A DNA stretch of 64,000 nt from CAIWHR01 sp963773195. Its GTDB lineage: Bacteria; Pseudomonadota; Gammaproteobacteria; Burkholderiales; Casimicrobiaceae. The position numbers and the translations under genes were made by a program. Location: NCBI GenBank assembly GCA_963773195.1, contig CAVZAE010000006.1, forward strand, positions 1 through 64,000. Direction: 5' to 3'. The notes below the pieces were generated by a model that ran no database searches, was not told where the DNA came from, and saw nothing but the letters and a program-made list of their open reading frames with translations. Positions 9,068 to 17,522 of the stretch are shown here, one piece after another. Position 1 is the first letter of the stretch. Every line of letters begins with the position of its first letter.

Positions 9068-10001
9068 GCACCCCAGACCGGTCGCCGCGGAGCCGCCGCC
9101 GGAAACCACCCGAATCAGGCTGCTCCAGTTCACCAGCGCCTGTCAGGCACCTCTCTATCTCTCCGAGGAGCTGCTGCGGACTGAAGGGTTCACCGACGTG
9201 CAGTGGGTGCGAAGCGAAATGGACTTCGTATCTTCGCACCTGGCGGCCGGAACCGTGGACCTCGGCATGAACTTCGTGGGTCCGAACCTCATCGGGATGG
9301 ATTCGGGCGCCCCGGCCGTGATGCTGGCCGGGGGGCATGTCGGGTGCTTCGAGCTGGTCGGAACCGACCGGGTGCACTCGATTCGCGACCTCAAGGGGAA
9401 GAAGGTCGGCATAACCGTGCTGGGAACCGCAGCGCATGTCTTCCTCAGCGCCATGGCCGCGCAGGTGGGCCTCGATCCCCGCCGGGATATCAACTGGGCA
9501 CCGGATGAGACGGCCGACACCGCTGCGCTCCTCACGGAGGGCAAGATCGATGCCTTCATGGCGTTTCCTCCAACGACGCAGGAGCTGCGCGCAAAGAAGA
9601 TCGGGCACGTGGTCGTCAACAGTGCCGTCGACCGCCCCTGGTCCCAGTACTTCTGCTGCATGATCATCGGGCACCGGGACTTCGTCCGCCAGAACCCTGT
9701 TGCGACGAAACGGGCGATGCGCGCGATCCTGAAGACGGCGGACCTCTGTGCGCAGGCACCCGAGCGTCAAGCCCGAGCCTTGGTGGACAAGGGCTGGGGC
9801 AAGCAGTATGAGTATGCTTTCCAGATGATGCGGGATCTGCCGTACGGTCGGTGGCGGGACTACAGTCCCGAGGATACCGTGCGCTTCTACGCCCTCCGCC
9901 TGCACGAGGCCGGGATGATCAAGTCGACCCCGCAGAAGCTCATCGCCGAGGGTACTGACTGGCGGTTCATCGATCAGCTCAAGCGCGAGATGAAGGGGTG
10001 A
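8985..10001 (+). CDS. Tat-exported SsuA/NMT1-like binding protein, paralog 1
   Basis: 338 aa. The N-terminus carries a twin-arginine signal (FSRRRFLGG, then a hydrophobic stretch, VAAEPPP). The rest is a type-2 periplasmic binding fold related to SsuA/ThiY/NMT1 proteins (ELLRTEGFTDVQWV; RDLKGKKVGITVLG; GKIDAFMAFPP). Five Cys are conserved in all three local paralogs: C53 (SACQAP), C121 (GCFEL), C224-C225 (YFCCM) and C255 (LCAQ). This is unusual for such proteins and suggests metal or thiol chemistry. No ABC permease or ATPase is nearby. The start overlaps nothing and has AAGGGAGG upstream. Its stop overlaps the SCO gene by 4 bp, so the two are translationally coupled. The ligand is unknown. 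Confidence 0.88.
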   Translation: MHSHARPFSRRRFLGGLTLAGTAGLLGVHPRPVAAEPPPETTRIRLLQFTSACQAPLYLSEELLRTEGFTDVQWVRSEMDFVSSHLAAGTVDLGMNFVGPNLIGMDSGAPAVMLAGGHVGCFELVGTDRVHSIRDLKGKKVGITVLGTAAHVFLSAMAAQVGLDPRRDINWAPDETADTAALLTEGKIDAFMAFPPTTQELRAKKIGHVVVNSAVDRPWSQYFCCMIIGHRDFVRQNPVATKRAMRAILKTADLCAQAPERQARALVDKGWGKQYEYAFQMMRDLPYGRWRDYSPEDTVRFYALRLHEAGMIKSTPQKLIAEGTDWRFIDQLKREMKG

Positions 10002-10630
10002 GCGTTGTCCCGGAAGCGCTCGAATTGCGAGACCAAGGGGTGACGACGCGCCGGCGCGCGTTCCTGCTCGTCGTCGCGACCGCGGCACTCTCAGCAGGTC
10101 AGGCGTGGGCCCACGGTGGCGGCGCGAGCGCGCGGCTCCCTGTCATCGGTCCAGCGCCGGCGTTCGATCTCGTCGACCAGTCGGGACGCCGAGTAGCGCT
10201 CGCCGATCTCGCCGGCAACGTGCTGGCGGTCACTTTCATCTATACGAGCTGCCGCGACACTTGCCCGATCCTCACGGCGAAAATGGCGTCGCTGCAGAAG
10301 CCGCTCGGAACCGAGTTCGGCACGCGCGTGCGCTTCGTGTCGATCACCGTCGAGCCCGAGGTCGACACGCCCGTGGTGCTTAGCGCTTACGCGGAGGCGC
10401 ACGGCGCCGACCTCAACGGATGGAGCTTCCTCACTGGACCGCCCGACAAGGTGCAGGATGTCGTTCGCCGCTACGGCGCGTTCGCGCGCCGCAACCGCCC
10501 TGGCGACGTCGACCACGTGTTCCTGACCACGCTCGTCGATCGCAGGGGCATGATGCGCGTCCAGTACCTCGGCTCCCGCTTCGATCCCGCAGAGATGCTC
10601 GGCGATCTCCAGGGACTGCTTCGCGAATGA
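9998..10630 (+). CDS. SCO1/SenC-family copper chaperone
   Basis: 210 aa. It starts at ATGA overlapping the previous stop. Residues about 18-38 form an export signal with a twin-arginine-like RRR (TTRRRAFLLVV, then QAWA). The thioredoxin-like SCO domain follows, with the copper/thiol motif CRDTC (C85, C89) and the conserved distal His (H173 in DHVFLTTL). SCO proteins deliver copper to cytochrome oxidase CuA or act as periplasmic thiol reductases. No oxidase gene is close, so coupling to the Cys-rich binding protein points to a copper or thiol role in this operon (inference). Confidence 0.93.
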   Translation: MSVVPEALELRDQGVTTRRRAFLLVVATAALSAGQAWAHGGGASARLPVIGPAPAFDLVDQSGRRVALADLAGNVLAVTFIYTSCRDTCPILTAKMASLQKPLGTEFGTRVRFVSITVEPEVDTPVVLSAYAEAHGADLNGWSFLTGPPDKVQDVVRRYGAFARRNRPGDVDHVFLTTLVDRRGMMRVQYLGSRFDPAEMLGDLQGLLRE

Positions 10631-10693
10631 TCATCGCCCGGGGTACCGATTGGCGTGTTCCTCAATGAGTTGAAGCGCGAACTCAAAGCATAG
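10630..10693 (+). pseudogene. Fossil 3' end of a fourth binding-protein gene
   Basis: The 64 bp between the SCO stop and the next gene read IIARGTDWR, then after one extra G FLNELKRELKA and TAG. This matches the last about 20 residues of the three local binding proteins (IIAQGTEWRFLNELKRELKG in paralog 3). It marks the scar of a lost or recombined fourth copy. Confidence 0.85.
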
Positions 10694-10700
10694 GAACATC

Positions 10701-11717
10701 ATGGACGAGCAACGGCGCAAAGTGCTTCGCCTCCTCGGCGCTGCCGGCGCGGTCGGCATCGCGGGAGGCGCCTCTAAGCCCGCGCATGGCGAGCCGCCGC
10801 CGGAAACGACCCGGATTCGCCTCAGCAAGGTTCAAACGGCCTGCCTCGCGCCGCAGTACGTTGCCGAAGGGCTGTTGCGCGCTGAAGGCTTCCAGGATGT
10901 GAAGTACGTCGCGGACGGCCCAATCGCCGCAGGTGGAGTACCGGGCGCGCTGGCCATGGGTACTGGCGCGGTCGACTTTGCGATGAACTTTGCGGCGCCG
11001 CTGGCCATTGCCTTGGACAAGGGCGCGCCCATTCTGCTTCTCGCCGGAGTCCACGTCGGCTGCTTCGAGCTCATCGTCTCCGAAAAGGTTCGCACGATCG
11101 GCGATCTAAAGGGGAAGACCGCTGCCGTTCTTGCGCTCGGATCGGCACCACATACATTCCTCGCCAGCATCGTGACGTCGCTCGGACTCGATCCCAATCG
11201 CGACATCCATTGGGTGACGAGCCCTCTCGCCGAGTCGCAGCAGCTCCTCGCCGAGGACAAGATCGACGCCTTTCTAGCCTTTCCGCCGGATGCTCAGGAA
11301 CTGCGCGCGAGGAAGATCGGCCGGGTGTTGCTCAACAGCGCCGCCGACCGACCGTGGTCGCAATACTTCTGCTGCATGGTCTCAGCCAATCGGGATTTTG
11401 TCCGCAAGAATCCGGTAGCTGCAAAGCGCGCGCTGCGCGCGATACTCAAGGGAAGCGAAATCTGCGCGTCAAACCCCGATCGCGCAGCCCAGGCGTATCT
11501 GGATCTGGGCTTCAAGACAAACCCTGACTACGTCCGCCAGGCGCTGCGAGAGATTCCCTATGGCCACTGGCGCGAATACAACCCCGAGGAGACGGTGCGC
11601 TTCTACGCGTTGCGCCTGCGCGAAGCCGGGATGGTGAAAAGCTCGCCCCAGACCTTGATCGCGCAGGGGACGGATTGGCGCCTGCTCGATCAGCTCAAGA
11701 GGGAACTCAAGGCCTAG
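10701..11717 (+). CDS. Exported SsuA/NMT1-like binding protein, paralog 2
   Basis: 338 aa, the same length as paralog 1. The signal is MDEQRRKVLRLLGAAGAVG, with a twin-Arg motif and a hydrophobic core ending AHGEPPP. The fold and conserved motifs match paralog 1 (RIRLSKVQTACLAPQYV; HVGCFELI; DRPWSQYFCCMV; EICASNPDR; LIAQGTDWRLLDQLKRELKA). All five conserved Cys are kept. An eight-residue insertion near residue 73-80 (DGPIAAGGVPG) distinguishes it. It is followed directly by a truncated SCO gene and then a histidine kinase, so it may present a ligand to that sensor rather than to a transporter (inference). Confidence 0.87.
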   Translation: MDEQRRKVLRLLGAAGAVGIAGGASKPAHGEPPPETTRIRLSKVQTACLAPQYVAEGLLRAEGFQDVKYVADGPIAAGGVPGALAMGTGAVDFAMNFAAPLAIALDKGAPILLLAGVHVGCFELIVSEKVRTIGDLKGKTAAVLALGSAPHTFLASIVTSLGLDPNRDIHWVTSPLAESQQLLAEDKIDAFLAFPPDAQELRARKIGRVLLNSAADRPWSQYFCCMVSANRDFVRKNPVAAKRALRAILKGSEICASNPDRAAQAYLDLGFKTNPDYVRQALREIPYGHWREYNPEETVRFYALRLREAGMVKSSPQTLIAQGTDWRLLDQLKRELKA

Positions 11718-11718
11718 C

Positions 11719-12108
11719 ATGCTCGGCCACCCCGACACTTGCCCGCTGCTGACGGCGAAGATGGCGGAGATCCAGCGCCGGCTCGGCAGCGACTTCGGTC
11801 CGCGCGTCCGTTTCCTGTCGATCACCGTCGACCCGGAGGTCGACACGCCCGGCGTTCTTCGCAACTATGCGAAGGCGCATGGCGCAAACCTTGAAGGTTG
11901 GAAATTCCTCACCGGCACCGCAGCGGAGATCAGGGACGTCGTCCGCCGCTACGGCTCGTACGCCAGCAAGACGGCGAATGGCGCCGTCGATCACCTTTTT
12001 CTCACGTCGCTGATCGATCGCGCGGGAATACTGCGCGTGCAGTACTTGGGCGTCCGGTTCGACCCCGACGAGCTGCAGAGGGACCTGCAGAGGTTGCTGC
12101 GCGAGTGA
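11719..12108 (+). CDS. N-terminally truncated SCO-family protein
   Basis: 129 aa, starting one base after the previous stop. It corresponds to the last 60% of an SCO domain: DTCPLLTAKMAEIQRRLG, VRFLSITVDPEVDTPGVL, VDHLFLTSLIDRAG, YLGVRFDPDELQ. The signal peptide, first strands and first Cys of the CxxxC motif are missing (GHPDTC keeps only the second). It probably arose by deletion joining the binding-protein gene to the middle of an SCO gene. Its stop (TGA) overlaps the kinase start by one base. Without a signal and a full motif it is unlikely to be a working SCO protein and may be a pseudogene that preserves coupling. Confidence 0.75.
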   Translation: MLGHPDTCPLLTAKMAEIQRRLGSDFGPRVRFLSITVDPEVDTPGVLRNYAKAHGANLEGWKFLTGTAAEIRDVVRRYGSYASKTANGAVDHLFLTSLIDRAGILRVQYLGVRFDPDELQRDLQRLLRE

Positions 12109-13613
12109 TGAGCCCGCTGCTGCGTTGGCTGCCGGAGGTCGTGGCGCGTGCACCGGCCACGATTTACGTCAAGCTGGTAGCGGCGTTTCTCGCCATCGTC
12201 GGGCTCCTCATCGTCGTGGCGGTGGTGAGCCTCGGCGAGCTTGGACGCGTCAACCAGCGTGCGGAGGATTTCGTCAAGCTCCACAGTAAGATTGCCGCCT
12301 ATCGGCAGATTCAGCACGACACGACGTCTCAGCTCTACAGCGTTGCTTCGGCGCTATTGGTCCCGGACGAGCATGCGCTGGACGCAACCCTGCGCCAACT
12401 CAATCAGTTCGGGTACGACCTTGACCGACTCGAATTCGTCGCGCCCGATGAAGCAGAGCTCATGGGCCGGGTGCGAACGGACTACGAGGCGTTCATCGCA
12501 GTGGTTGGCGAAGTCGTCGGCCTGATACGCGCCGGCAAGACGACGGAAGGGCGGGAATTGCAGATCGGTCGCGCCGGCCCGCTCGCTGATCGCCTGGAAC
12601 GGTTGACCAACGAGTTGGTGAACAAGGCGGAGGCGGACATGGTCGCCGCCATCGACGAAGGGGAGCAGCATTACCTGCATTCGCGCGGGCTGGTCATCGG
12701 CTTCGCCGTCGGGAGCGTCCTGTTAGCGCTCGCGCTGGGATACGCCATTTCCTGGTCGATTATCGGCCCGGTGCGCGCCATGGACGCTCGCTTCAACGAG
12801 TTGGCGGCAGGTAACTTCGACAGGAGCATCGACGTCCCCAATCGCGACGAGCTGGGCGAACTCGCATCGAACCTCAACCGGACCAGCGGTGAGCTGGGCC
12901 GGCTCTATCGACAGATTGAAACTGCCAACAAGCACAAGAGCGAGTTCCTCGCCAACATGTCGCACGAGCTGCGCACACCGCTCAACGCCATCATCGGATT
13001 CTCGGAAGTGCTCTCCGAGCGGATGTTCGGTGAGATTAACGAAAAACAAGCCGAATACATCGGCGACATACTGCAATCGGGACAACATCTCCTATCCCTC
13101 ATCAACGACATCTTGGATCTCTCCAAGATCGAAGCGGGACGGATGGAGCTGGAGCTGAGCGATTTCGATCTGCCCAGCGCCGTCGAGAACACGCTCACCC
13201 TCGTGCGGGAGCGGGCGGTCCGGCGAGGAATCACGCTCGAGCGTACGCTAGACGAACGTCTCGGAACGATTCGCGCTGACGAGCGCAAGGTGAGGCAGGT
13301 GCTCCTCAACCTGCTCTCCAATGCACTGAAATTCACACCCGAGGGCGGGAAGATCGACGTGCGGGCGGCCCTGAACGATGACGCAGCGGCGATCTCGGTC
13401 ACCGACAACGGCGTGGGGATCGCTCCAGAAGATCAGGAAAAGGTGTTCGAGGAATTCCGCCAAGTGGGTACGGCCTACAAGAAGGTGGAAGGCACAGGCC
13501 TCGGGCTCGCCATCTCGCGCAAGTTCATCGAGCTCCACGGCGGAAAGATTTGGGTAATAAGTCAGGTCGGGACCGGCTCGACCTTTGCTTTCACTCTGCC
13601 GTTGCAGCATTGA
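12108..13613 (+). CDS. Membrane sensor histidine kinase
   Basis: 501 aa. The start at 12108 is chosen because TGATG couples it to the SCO fragment. The first membrane helix is at about 20-42, followed by a helical periplasmic sensor (about 45-190, four-helix-bundle-like), a second helix at about 194-216, HAMP (about 217-269), HisKA with phospho-acceptor H286 in SHELRTPLNAIIGFSEVL, and HATPase_c (N box LLNLLSNALKFTPEGG, G1 DNGVGI, G2 GTGLGLAIS). No response-regulator gene is adjacent. It sits at the end of the binding-protein/SCO array and may sense periplasmic copper, redox state or a ligand held by those proteins (inference). Confidence 0.92.
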   Translation: MSPLLRWLPEVVARAPATIYVKLVAAFLAIVGLLIVVAVVSLGELGRVNQRAEDFVKLHSKIAAYRQIQHDTTSQLYSVASALLVPDEHALDATLRQLNQFGYDLDRLEFVAPDEAELMGRVRTDYEAFIAVVGEVVGLIRAGKTTEGRELQIGRAGPLADRLERLTNELVNKAEADMVAAIDEGEQHYLHSRGLVIGFAVGSVLLALALGYAISWSIIGPVRAMDARFNELAAGNFDRSIDVPNRDELGELASNLNRTSGELGRLYRQIETANKHKSEFLANMSHELRTPLNAIIGFSEVLSERMFGEINEKQAEYIGDILQSGQHLLSLINDILDLSKIEAGRMELELSDFDLPSAVENTLTLVRERAVRRGITLERTLDERLGTIRADERKVRQVLLNLLSNALKFTPEGGKIDVRAALNDDAAAISVTDNGVGIAPEDQEKVFEEFRQVGTAYKKVEGTGLGLAISRKFIELHGGKIWVISQVGTGSTFAFTLPLQH

Positions 13614-13794
13614 TCACGTGAATTAGCCCCGCGAGTGTCCGCTTTACTCGCGTCCGAAGGTCAGCAACCGGTCGGAAGCGCCTGTCGCGGCAATGCTCCA
13701 TTGCGGTACAGGCCCCGCGCGTGTTCGCTAAGGGTCAGAAGCTTTCCGGTGCCCATAGCACGATGGGATCTCCTTCAACTGCAAGGAGACCTTC
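13614..13794. other. Intergenic, no gene recognised
   Basis: Short stretch between the histidine kinase and an integrase remnant. No promoter or structure could be supported. Confidence 0.4.
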
Positions 13795-13884
13795 ATGGAA
13801 GCCAAACACACCGTTCCTCGTACCGAGCCGTGGAACAAAGGCAAGCTTGTTGGATCGCCGAACAGACTGAGGTCTAAGCCGTAG
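13795..13884 (+). pseudogene. Remnant of an integrase N-terminus
   Basis: A 29-codon frame with AAGGAG upstream reads MEAKHTVPRTEPWNKGKLVG, then NRLRSKP and TAG. RTEPWNKGKLVG is a recognisable N-terminal phrase of a tyrosine-recombinase (phage-type integrase) family. The catalytic domains are absent. It suggests a past integration event between the kinase and paralog 3. Confidence 0.5.
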
Positions 13885-13940
13885 GACGGTCGGCTATGGC
13901 CGCAATGCGGCTGCCTTCGGACAGGCGCTTGCGGCCAGGA

Positions 13941-14124
13941 GCGGTAGTTCGAGCATCACGCGGAAATGTGTTCATTCGGGGTCATTTGAGGCGGTGGCGC
14001 TCCCGGGGTTACACTGACCCGCATCTGCAAGGGAGGGTCCCATGCATAGTCACGCCCGACCGTTCAGCCGGCGGAGATTCCTTGAGGGGATGACGCTCGC
14101 AGGGACGGCAGGGCTCTTGGGCGT
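13941..14124 (+). repeat. Duplicated leader, copy 2 (pairs with 8884-9067)
   Basis: Gap-free counterpart of 8884-9067 with about 90% identity. It spans the upstream region, the ribosome binding site (AAGGGAGG) and the Tat-signal codons of the next gene. Confidence 0.9.
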
Positions 14125-15055
14125 CTCCCCCAGACGCGCCGCAGCGGAACCCCTGCCCGAGACGACGCGGTTGCGGCTGGCATACGACCCCGTCCTCTGC
14201 TTTGCGCCGCAGTTCGTTGCGGACGAGCTTCTGCGGCTCGAAGGGTTTACCGACGTCCAATATGTCAAGACTACCAAGGGCCCCTACCTCGCCCTGGCGG
14301 CTGGCGAGGCCGATATTAATACCGGCCTTGGTGGGCAGCTCATCCTGCGGATCGATGCGGGGGACCCGCTCGTGATCCTGACGGGGACCCATGCGGGCTG
14401 CTTCGAGCTCTTCGCGACCGAGCGCATTCGCTCCGTGAAAGACCTCAAGGGCAAGACCGTGGCCGTGCCGGGCATGGGGTCGAGCCATCACCTCATCGTG
14501 GCTAGTATGGCCGCCTACATCGGGCTGGACCCCCGCAGCGACCTCACGTTCGTGACCCCACCCACAGCCGAGGCCATGCAACTCCTGGCCGAGGGGAAGA
14601 TCGATGCCATGATCGGCTTTCCACCAGAGCCGCAGGAGCTGCGGGCGCGGCAGATCGGCCACGTCGTGATCAACATGACTACGGACCGGCCGTGGTCCCA
14701 GTACTTCTGTTGCATGTTGGCGAGCAACGCGAACTTTGTGCGCCAGCACCCCATTGCCACCAAGCGGGCAGTGCGCGCCCTGCTGAAGGCGAACACGCTG
14801 TGTGCGCAGGAGCCAGAGCGCGTCGCGCAGCTCCTCGTGGAGAAGGGCATCACCTCACACTATGGCTACGCGGTGCAGGCCCTCAAGGAGCTGCCATACG
14901 GGACGTGGCGCGAGTACGACGCCGAGGACACGGTGCGCTTCTATGCCCTACGGTTGCATGAGGCGGGTATGATCAAAAGTACCCCCCAGAAGATCATCGC
15001 CCAGGGCACGGAGTGGCGCTTCCTCAACGAGTTGAAGCGGGAGCTGAAGGGATAG
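14042..15055 (+). CDS. Tat-exported SsuA/NMT1-like binding protein, paralog 3
   Basis: 337 aa. The Tat signal is nearly identical to that of paralog 1 (FSRRRFLEGMTLAGTAGLLG), then RAAAEPLPE. The mature domain has the same five conserved Cys (LCFAPQFV; HAGCFELF; DRPWSQYFCCML; TLCAQEPER) and the same C-terminal tail. It differs from paralog 1 in the ligand-cleft segments (YVKTTKGPYLALAAGEADINTG), so the paralogs probably bind different ligands or partners. It is monocistronic here, with no SCO gene after it. Confidence 0.87.
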   Translation: MHSHARPFSRRRFLEGMTLAGTAGLLGVSPRRAAAEPLPETTRLRLAYDPVLCFAPQFVADELLRLEGFTDVQYVKTTKGPYLALAAGEADINTGLGGQLILRIDAGDPLVILTGTHAGCFELFATERIRSVKDLKGKTVAVPGMGSSHHLIVASMAAYIGLDPRSDLTFVTPPTAEAMQLLAEGKIDAMIGFPPEPQELRARQIGHVVINMTTDRPWSQYFCCMLASNANFVRQHPIATKRAVRALLKANTLCAQEPERVAQLLVEKGITSHYGYAVQALKELPYGTWREYDAEDTVRFYALRLHEAGMIKSTPQKIIAQGTEWRFLNELKRELKG

Positions 15056-15438
15056 CGGGGAGGCGCCCGTGCCGGAGAGCAGACGGGTGCGCAGCGGGCC
15101 CCTGTCAATCCCTGGACCTAACATCCGCATCCAGCCGACTGGCGCTGAGCGACGGTGTTTGTACGTCAGCTTCCGAGAATCGTGAACGGCTGCTGAGGGT
15201 CGGAAGCCACCATCGGCGGCTGGCCGCTCCCCGCCTACACCAGCCGGTCAGCCTCGCCGCCCAAAGTGCCCGCAAGCAGTCCTTCGCCTTGGTTCTATTG
15301 CGTTGAGAAGCGCAGGCGAAGCGAAATTTCCGACGGGCGCTACTCGCTTCTTGCCGCTACGCTCGGTCACCGGGGCAATGCTGGAGCACTTTCAGCAAGC
15401 CCCAACGCGAATTCCTTGCGGCGGCTTAAAATGCCGGC
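15056..15438. other. Intergenic, no gene recognised
   Basis: 383 bp between the binding-protein gene and the zinc-ribbon gene. Several open frames exist but none has a ribosome binding site or recognisable product. Confidence 0.5.
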
Positions 15439-16356
15439 ATGGACTCGCCGCCCCCCGCCCCGTGGACCTACGCTGCGCGCGCCGCGTATTTTGGCGACCA
15501 AGTGTGCCCCTTCTGCGACCACCACAATCCAGCCGGTGCTAAGTTCTGCAACGACTGTTGCTCGCCGCTGAACCTGAAGCCGTGCAACCAATGTGGTGCG
15601 GTCAATCATCAGGCCGCGACAAACTGCTACAAGTGCGGCGCGGAATGTCCAGCGTTACTCACCACACCCGAGGCAACGCCAGTGTTGCCAGCCGCTGACG
15701 TTACTACGCCTGCGTGGGCAACAGCAGGCGACGTGGGCGTCGCGGCAACCGTGACGCAACCGCTGTTCGCCGCCGGGGCGTTGCGCGCGAGCTGGCGCTT
15801 GGCTGGCATCGCGACGATCCTTATCGCGGGTGCCTACGCCACGTACCGCATCAATGCGACGACGCCCGACGCGATGGGAGTCGCCTCGCAACCGATCGGT
15901 ACCGGTGAGCACGACGCACCCACGGCGGCGTCTGTTGTGCCTATGGCGGCGGAGTCGAAGCCCGTGGAACCCGACACAACTGCCGCCCTCCAGGCGCCTA
16001 GTTCCAATACCAACCTCGAGGCACCGAAGCGCGCAAGCACGCATCAACGCCCAGTGCCTGTTCCCGCCACGAAGCGCACAAGCACGCATCAACGCCCGGT
16101 GCCTGACGTGCCGGTACCGGGAGGCGCGACCCCACCGGTAGCACAGACCCGTGCCGCCGCACCCGTCGGTGTTGCGGAAACCCGCAAAGCAGGGCAGCCG
16201 GATCCGTGGGAGGCGATGCATGTAGGCTTGGCCAGCTGCGGCGGTGACCTCATCGATCGCATACTGTGCGACCAGCGCGTGCGCCGACGCTTCTGCGAAG
16301 GCCATTGGGGCGAGGCGCCGGAATGCGCGCGCGTCGCCAATGATCACGGACAGTGA
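15439..16356 (+). CDS. Membrane-anchored double zinc-ribbon protein
   Basis: 305 aa. The N-terminus carries a double zinc ribbon: CPFCDHHNPAGAKFCNDC (about 23-40) and CNQCGAVNHQAATNCYKCG (about 49-67). One membrane helix follows (LAGIATILIAGAYATYRI, about 118-136), then a Pro/Ala/Thr-rich linker with a repeated STHQRPVP motif and a C-terminal Cys-containing domain (LASCGGDLIDRILCDQRVRRRFCEGHWGEAPEC) of a kind seen in other proteobacterial proteins. The ribbon faces the cytoplasm and the tail probably the periplasm. The function is unknown; proteins of this layout are often regulatory or scaffold proteins. Confidence 0.8.
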   Translation: MDSPPPAPWTYAARAAYFGDQVCPFCDHHNPAGAKFCNDCCSPLNLKPCNQCGAVNHQAATNCYKCGAECPALLTTPEATPVLPAADVTTPAWATAGDVGVAATVTQPLFAAGALRASWRLAGIATILIAGAYATYRINATTPDAMGVASQPIGTGEHDAPTAASVVPMAAESKPVEPDTTAALQAPSSNTNLEAPKRASTHQRPVPVPATKRTSTHQRPVPDVPVPGGATPPVAQTRAAAPVGVAETRKAGQPDPWEAMHVGLASCGGDLIDRILCDQRVRRRFCEGHWGEAPECARVANDHGQ

Positions 16357-16605
16357 TCTCCATGGCGCGTCGGCTTGTCCGCCACCTCCACCAACCTGCA
16401 GAATGACGGCCCCGACTTGGGGCCGTTTCTTTTCGGCGCGCTCGCCACGCTATCGCTGTGGCGCAGACGCTGACGCGACACGAGAGCAGGCGCTCACCCC
16501 TGGCGCCTGCGTCCTGGGCAACGTCTCGTGCGGCATAGTGGTCCCCACGGTGGACGATGCGGCGCTACTCCGCGGGAAGCCGTCGCGTCGCGACTCGCGG
16601 GATCG

Positions 16606-16827
16606 TTACTTCAGCACACCGTTCTCGATGAGGGCCTTGCCATCGACAGACAGCGTGGCGGCGTCAACCGATCCCGCGAGACCAAAGTTGCTCACGTTCG
16701 TCCCGCCCCAGCCCGTATTGTCGCCCACCCCGATGGTCATGCCGCCGGGCGCCATCCACGCGATACGGCCGGTGTCCGTCGGCAACTTCGCCTCTGGACT
16801 TAACCCGATGTCGATGTACCAAGGCAT
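16606..16827 (-). CDS. Hypothetical protein
   Basis: 73 aa, starting one base after the stop of the upstream frame (16828-17283), so the two are probably cotranscribed. Gly-rich and beta-prone (GGMTIGVGDNTGWGGTNVSNFG). No known domain is recognised. It could be the C-terminal part of a larger broken gene. Confidence 0.35.
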   Translation of the reverse strand: MPWYIDIGLSPEAKLPTDTGRIAWMAPGGMTIGVGDNTGWGGTNVSNFGLAGSVDAATLSVDGKALIENGVLK

Positions 16828-17283
16828 TCAGGCGCGCGCGGATCCGGAAGCAGCATCCAGGTCAGGCAGCAGCAGTGCCCACTCTTCGTAGATAGCCCCT
16901 TCGGGCGATTTCCAACGCAGCACCCACATATCGGGGCGCCGAGACAGGAGCTCGCCGTATTCGCCGTGGCCGCCCGTCAATGCGAACCCGTATTGTGCTT
17001 CGTTGGGCAAGCCGACAAATCGAATGTAGGGATCCCAGTCGGACAGATGTGCATGGGCAATTGCCAAGGCTTCATCCAGATACCGATGCACGCTAGCCCG
17101 AAACTCCATGGGCTGTCGCGGTCGTTCCGGGAATTGCGTAACGAGCTGCGACAACCCTGTTTCAACGGCATCGGAAATTTCGGCAAAACGGAAGTCGCGC
17201 TGTGTGAGTGGGACTGATATTGCGGCGCGCAACAGACTTGCCGTCCACGGCCGCGAGGCGCAAGGCGCTGGGGGCGTCCGCAC
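16828..17283 (-). CDS. Hypothetical protein, possibly frameshifted 5' end
   Basis: Up to 151 aa from a GTG start. The convincing part begins at about residue 22 (SVPLTQRDFRFAEISDAVETGLSQ), with helical segments, SDWDPYIRFVG and WVLRWKSPEGAIYEEWALLLPDL. The start region is Pro/Arg-rich and looks out of frame. It may have formed one gene with 17292-17522. I do not recognise the family. Confidence 0.45.
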   Translation of the reverse strand: MRTPPAPCASRPWTASLLRAAISVPLTQRDFRFAEISDAVETGLSQLVTQFPERPRQPMEFRASVHRYLDEALAIAHAHLSDWDPYIRFVGLPNEAQYGFALTGGHGEYGELLSRRPDMWVLRWKSPEGAIYEEWALLLPDLDAASGSARA

Positions 17284-17291
17284 ACAGGGTT

Positions 17292-17522
17292 CTACGTAAT
17301 GTGGCCTCTCCCCTTGCGCGAGTAGCCTATTGTCAAATAGGTGTGCGTATTTCGATCCGGGACAAGTTCATATCCGAACAGCCCATCCTCGACGATGGGA
17401 AGCAGATCCAGCGAAGTGTCGACGGGCAGCGAGTAGCGCGGTGAAGCGGCCACCAATTGTGCGCGAAGAGTCGGCAACAAGGTCTTGGCTTCGGAGAGTC
17501 GGGGACAGTAGATTGGTAGCAT
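17292..17522 (-). CDS. Hypothetical protein
   Basis: 76 aa from the ATG at 17522 (MLPIYCPRLSEAKTLLPTL). It ends TYLTIGYSRKGRGHIT just before the next frame. The short spacing and the odd 5' end of the next frame suggest that the two are halves of a single frameshifted gene. No known domain is seen. The upstream region to 17822 holds no convincing gene. Confidence 0.4.
   Translation of the reverse strand: MLPIYCPRLSEAKTLLPTLRAQLVAASPRYSLPVDTSLDLLPIVEDGLFGYELVPDRNTHTYLTIGYSRKGRGHIT

Noticed and set aside
8952..10088. 378-codon minus-strand frame opposite binding protein 1
   Set aside because: The composition is that of a GC-rich shadow frame; the plus strand has a Tat signal and two close paralogs.
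15056..15438. Looked for tRNA, small RNA or CRISPR repeats
   Set aside because: No cloverleaf, regular repeats or terminator were seen.
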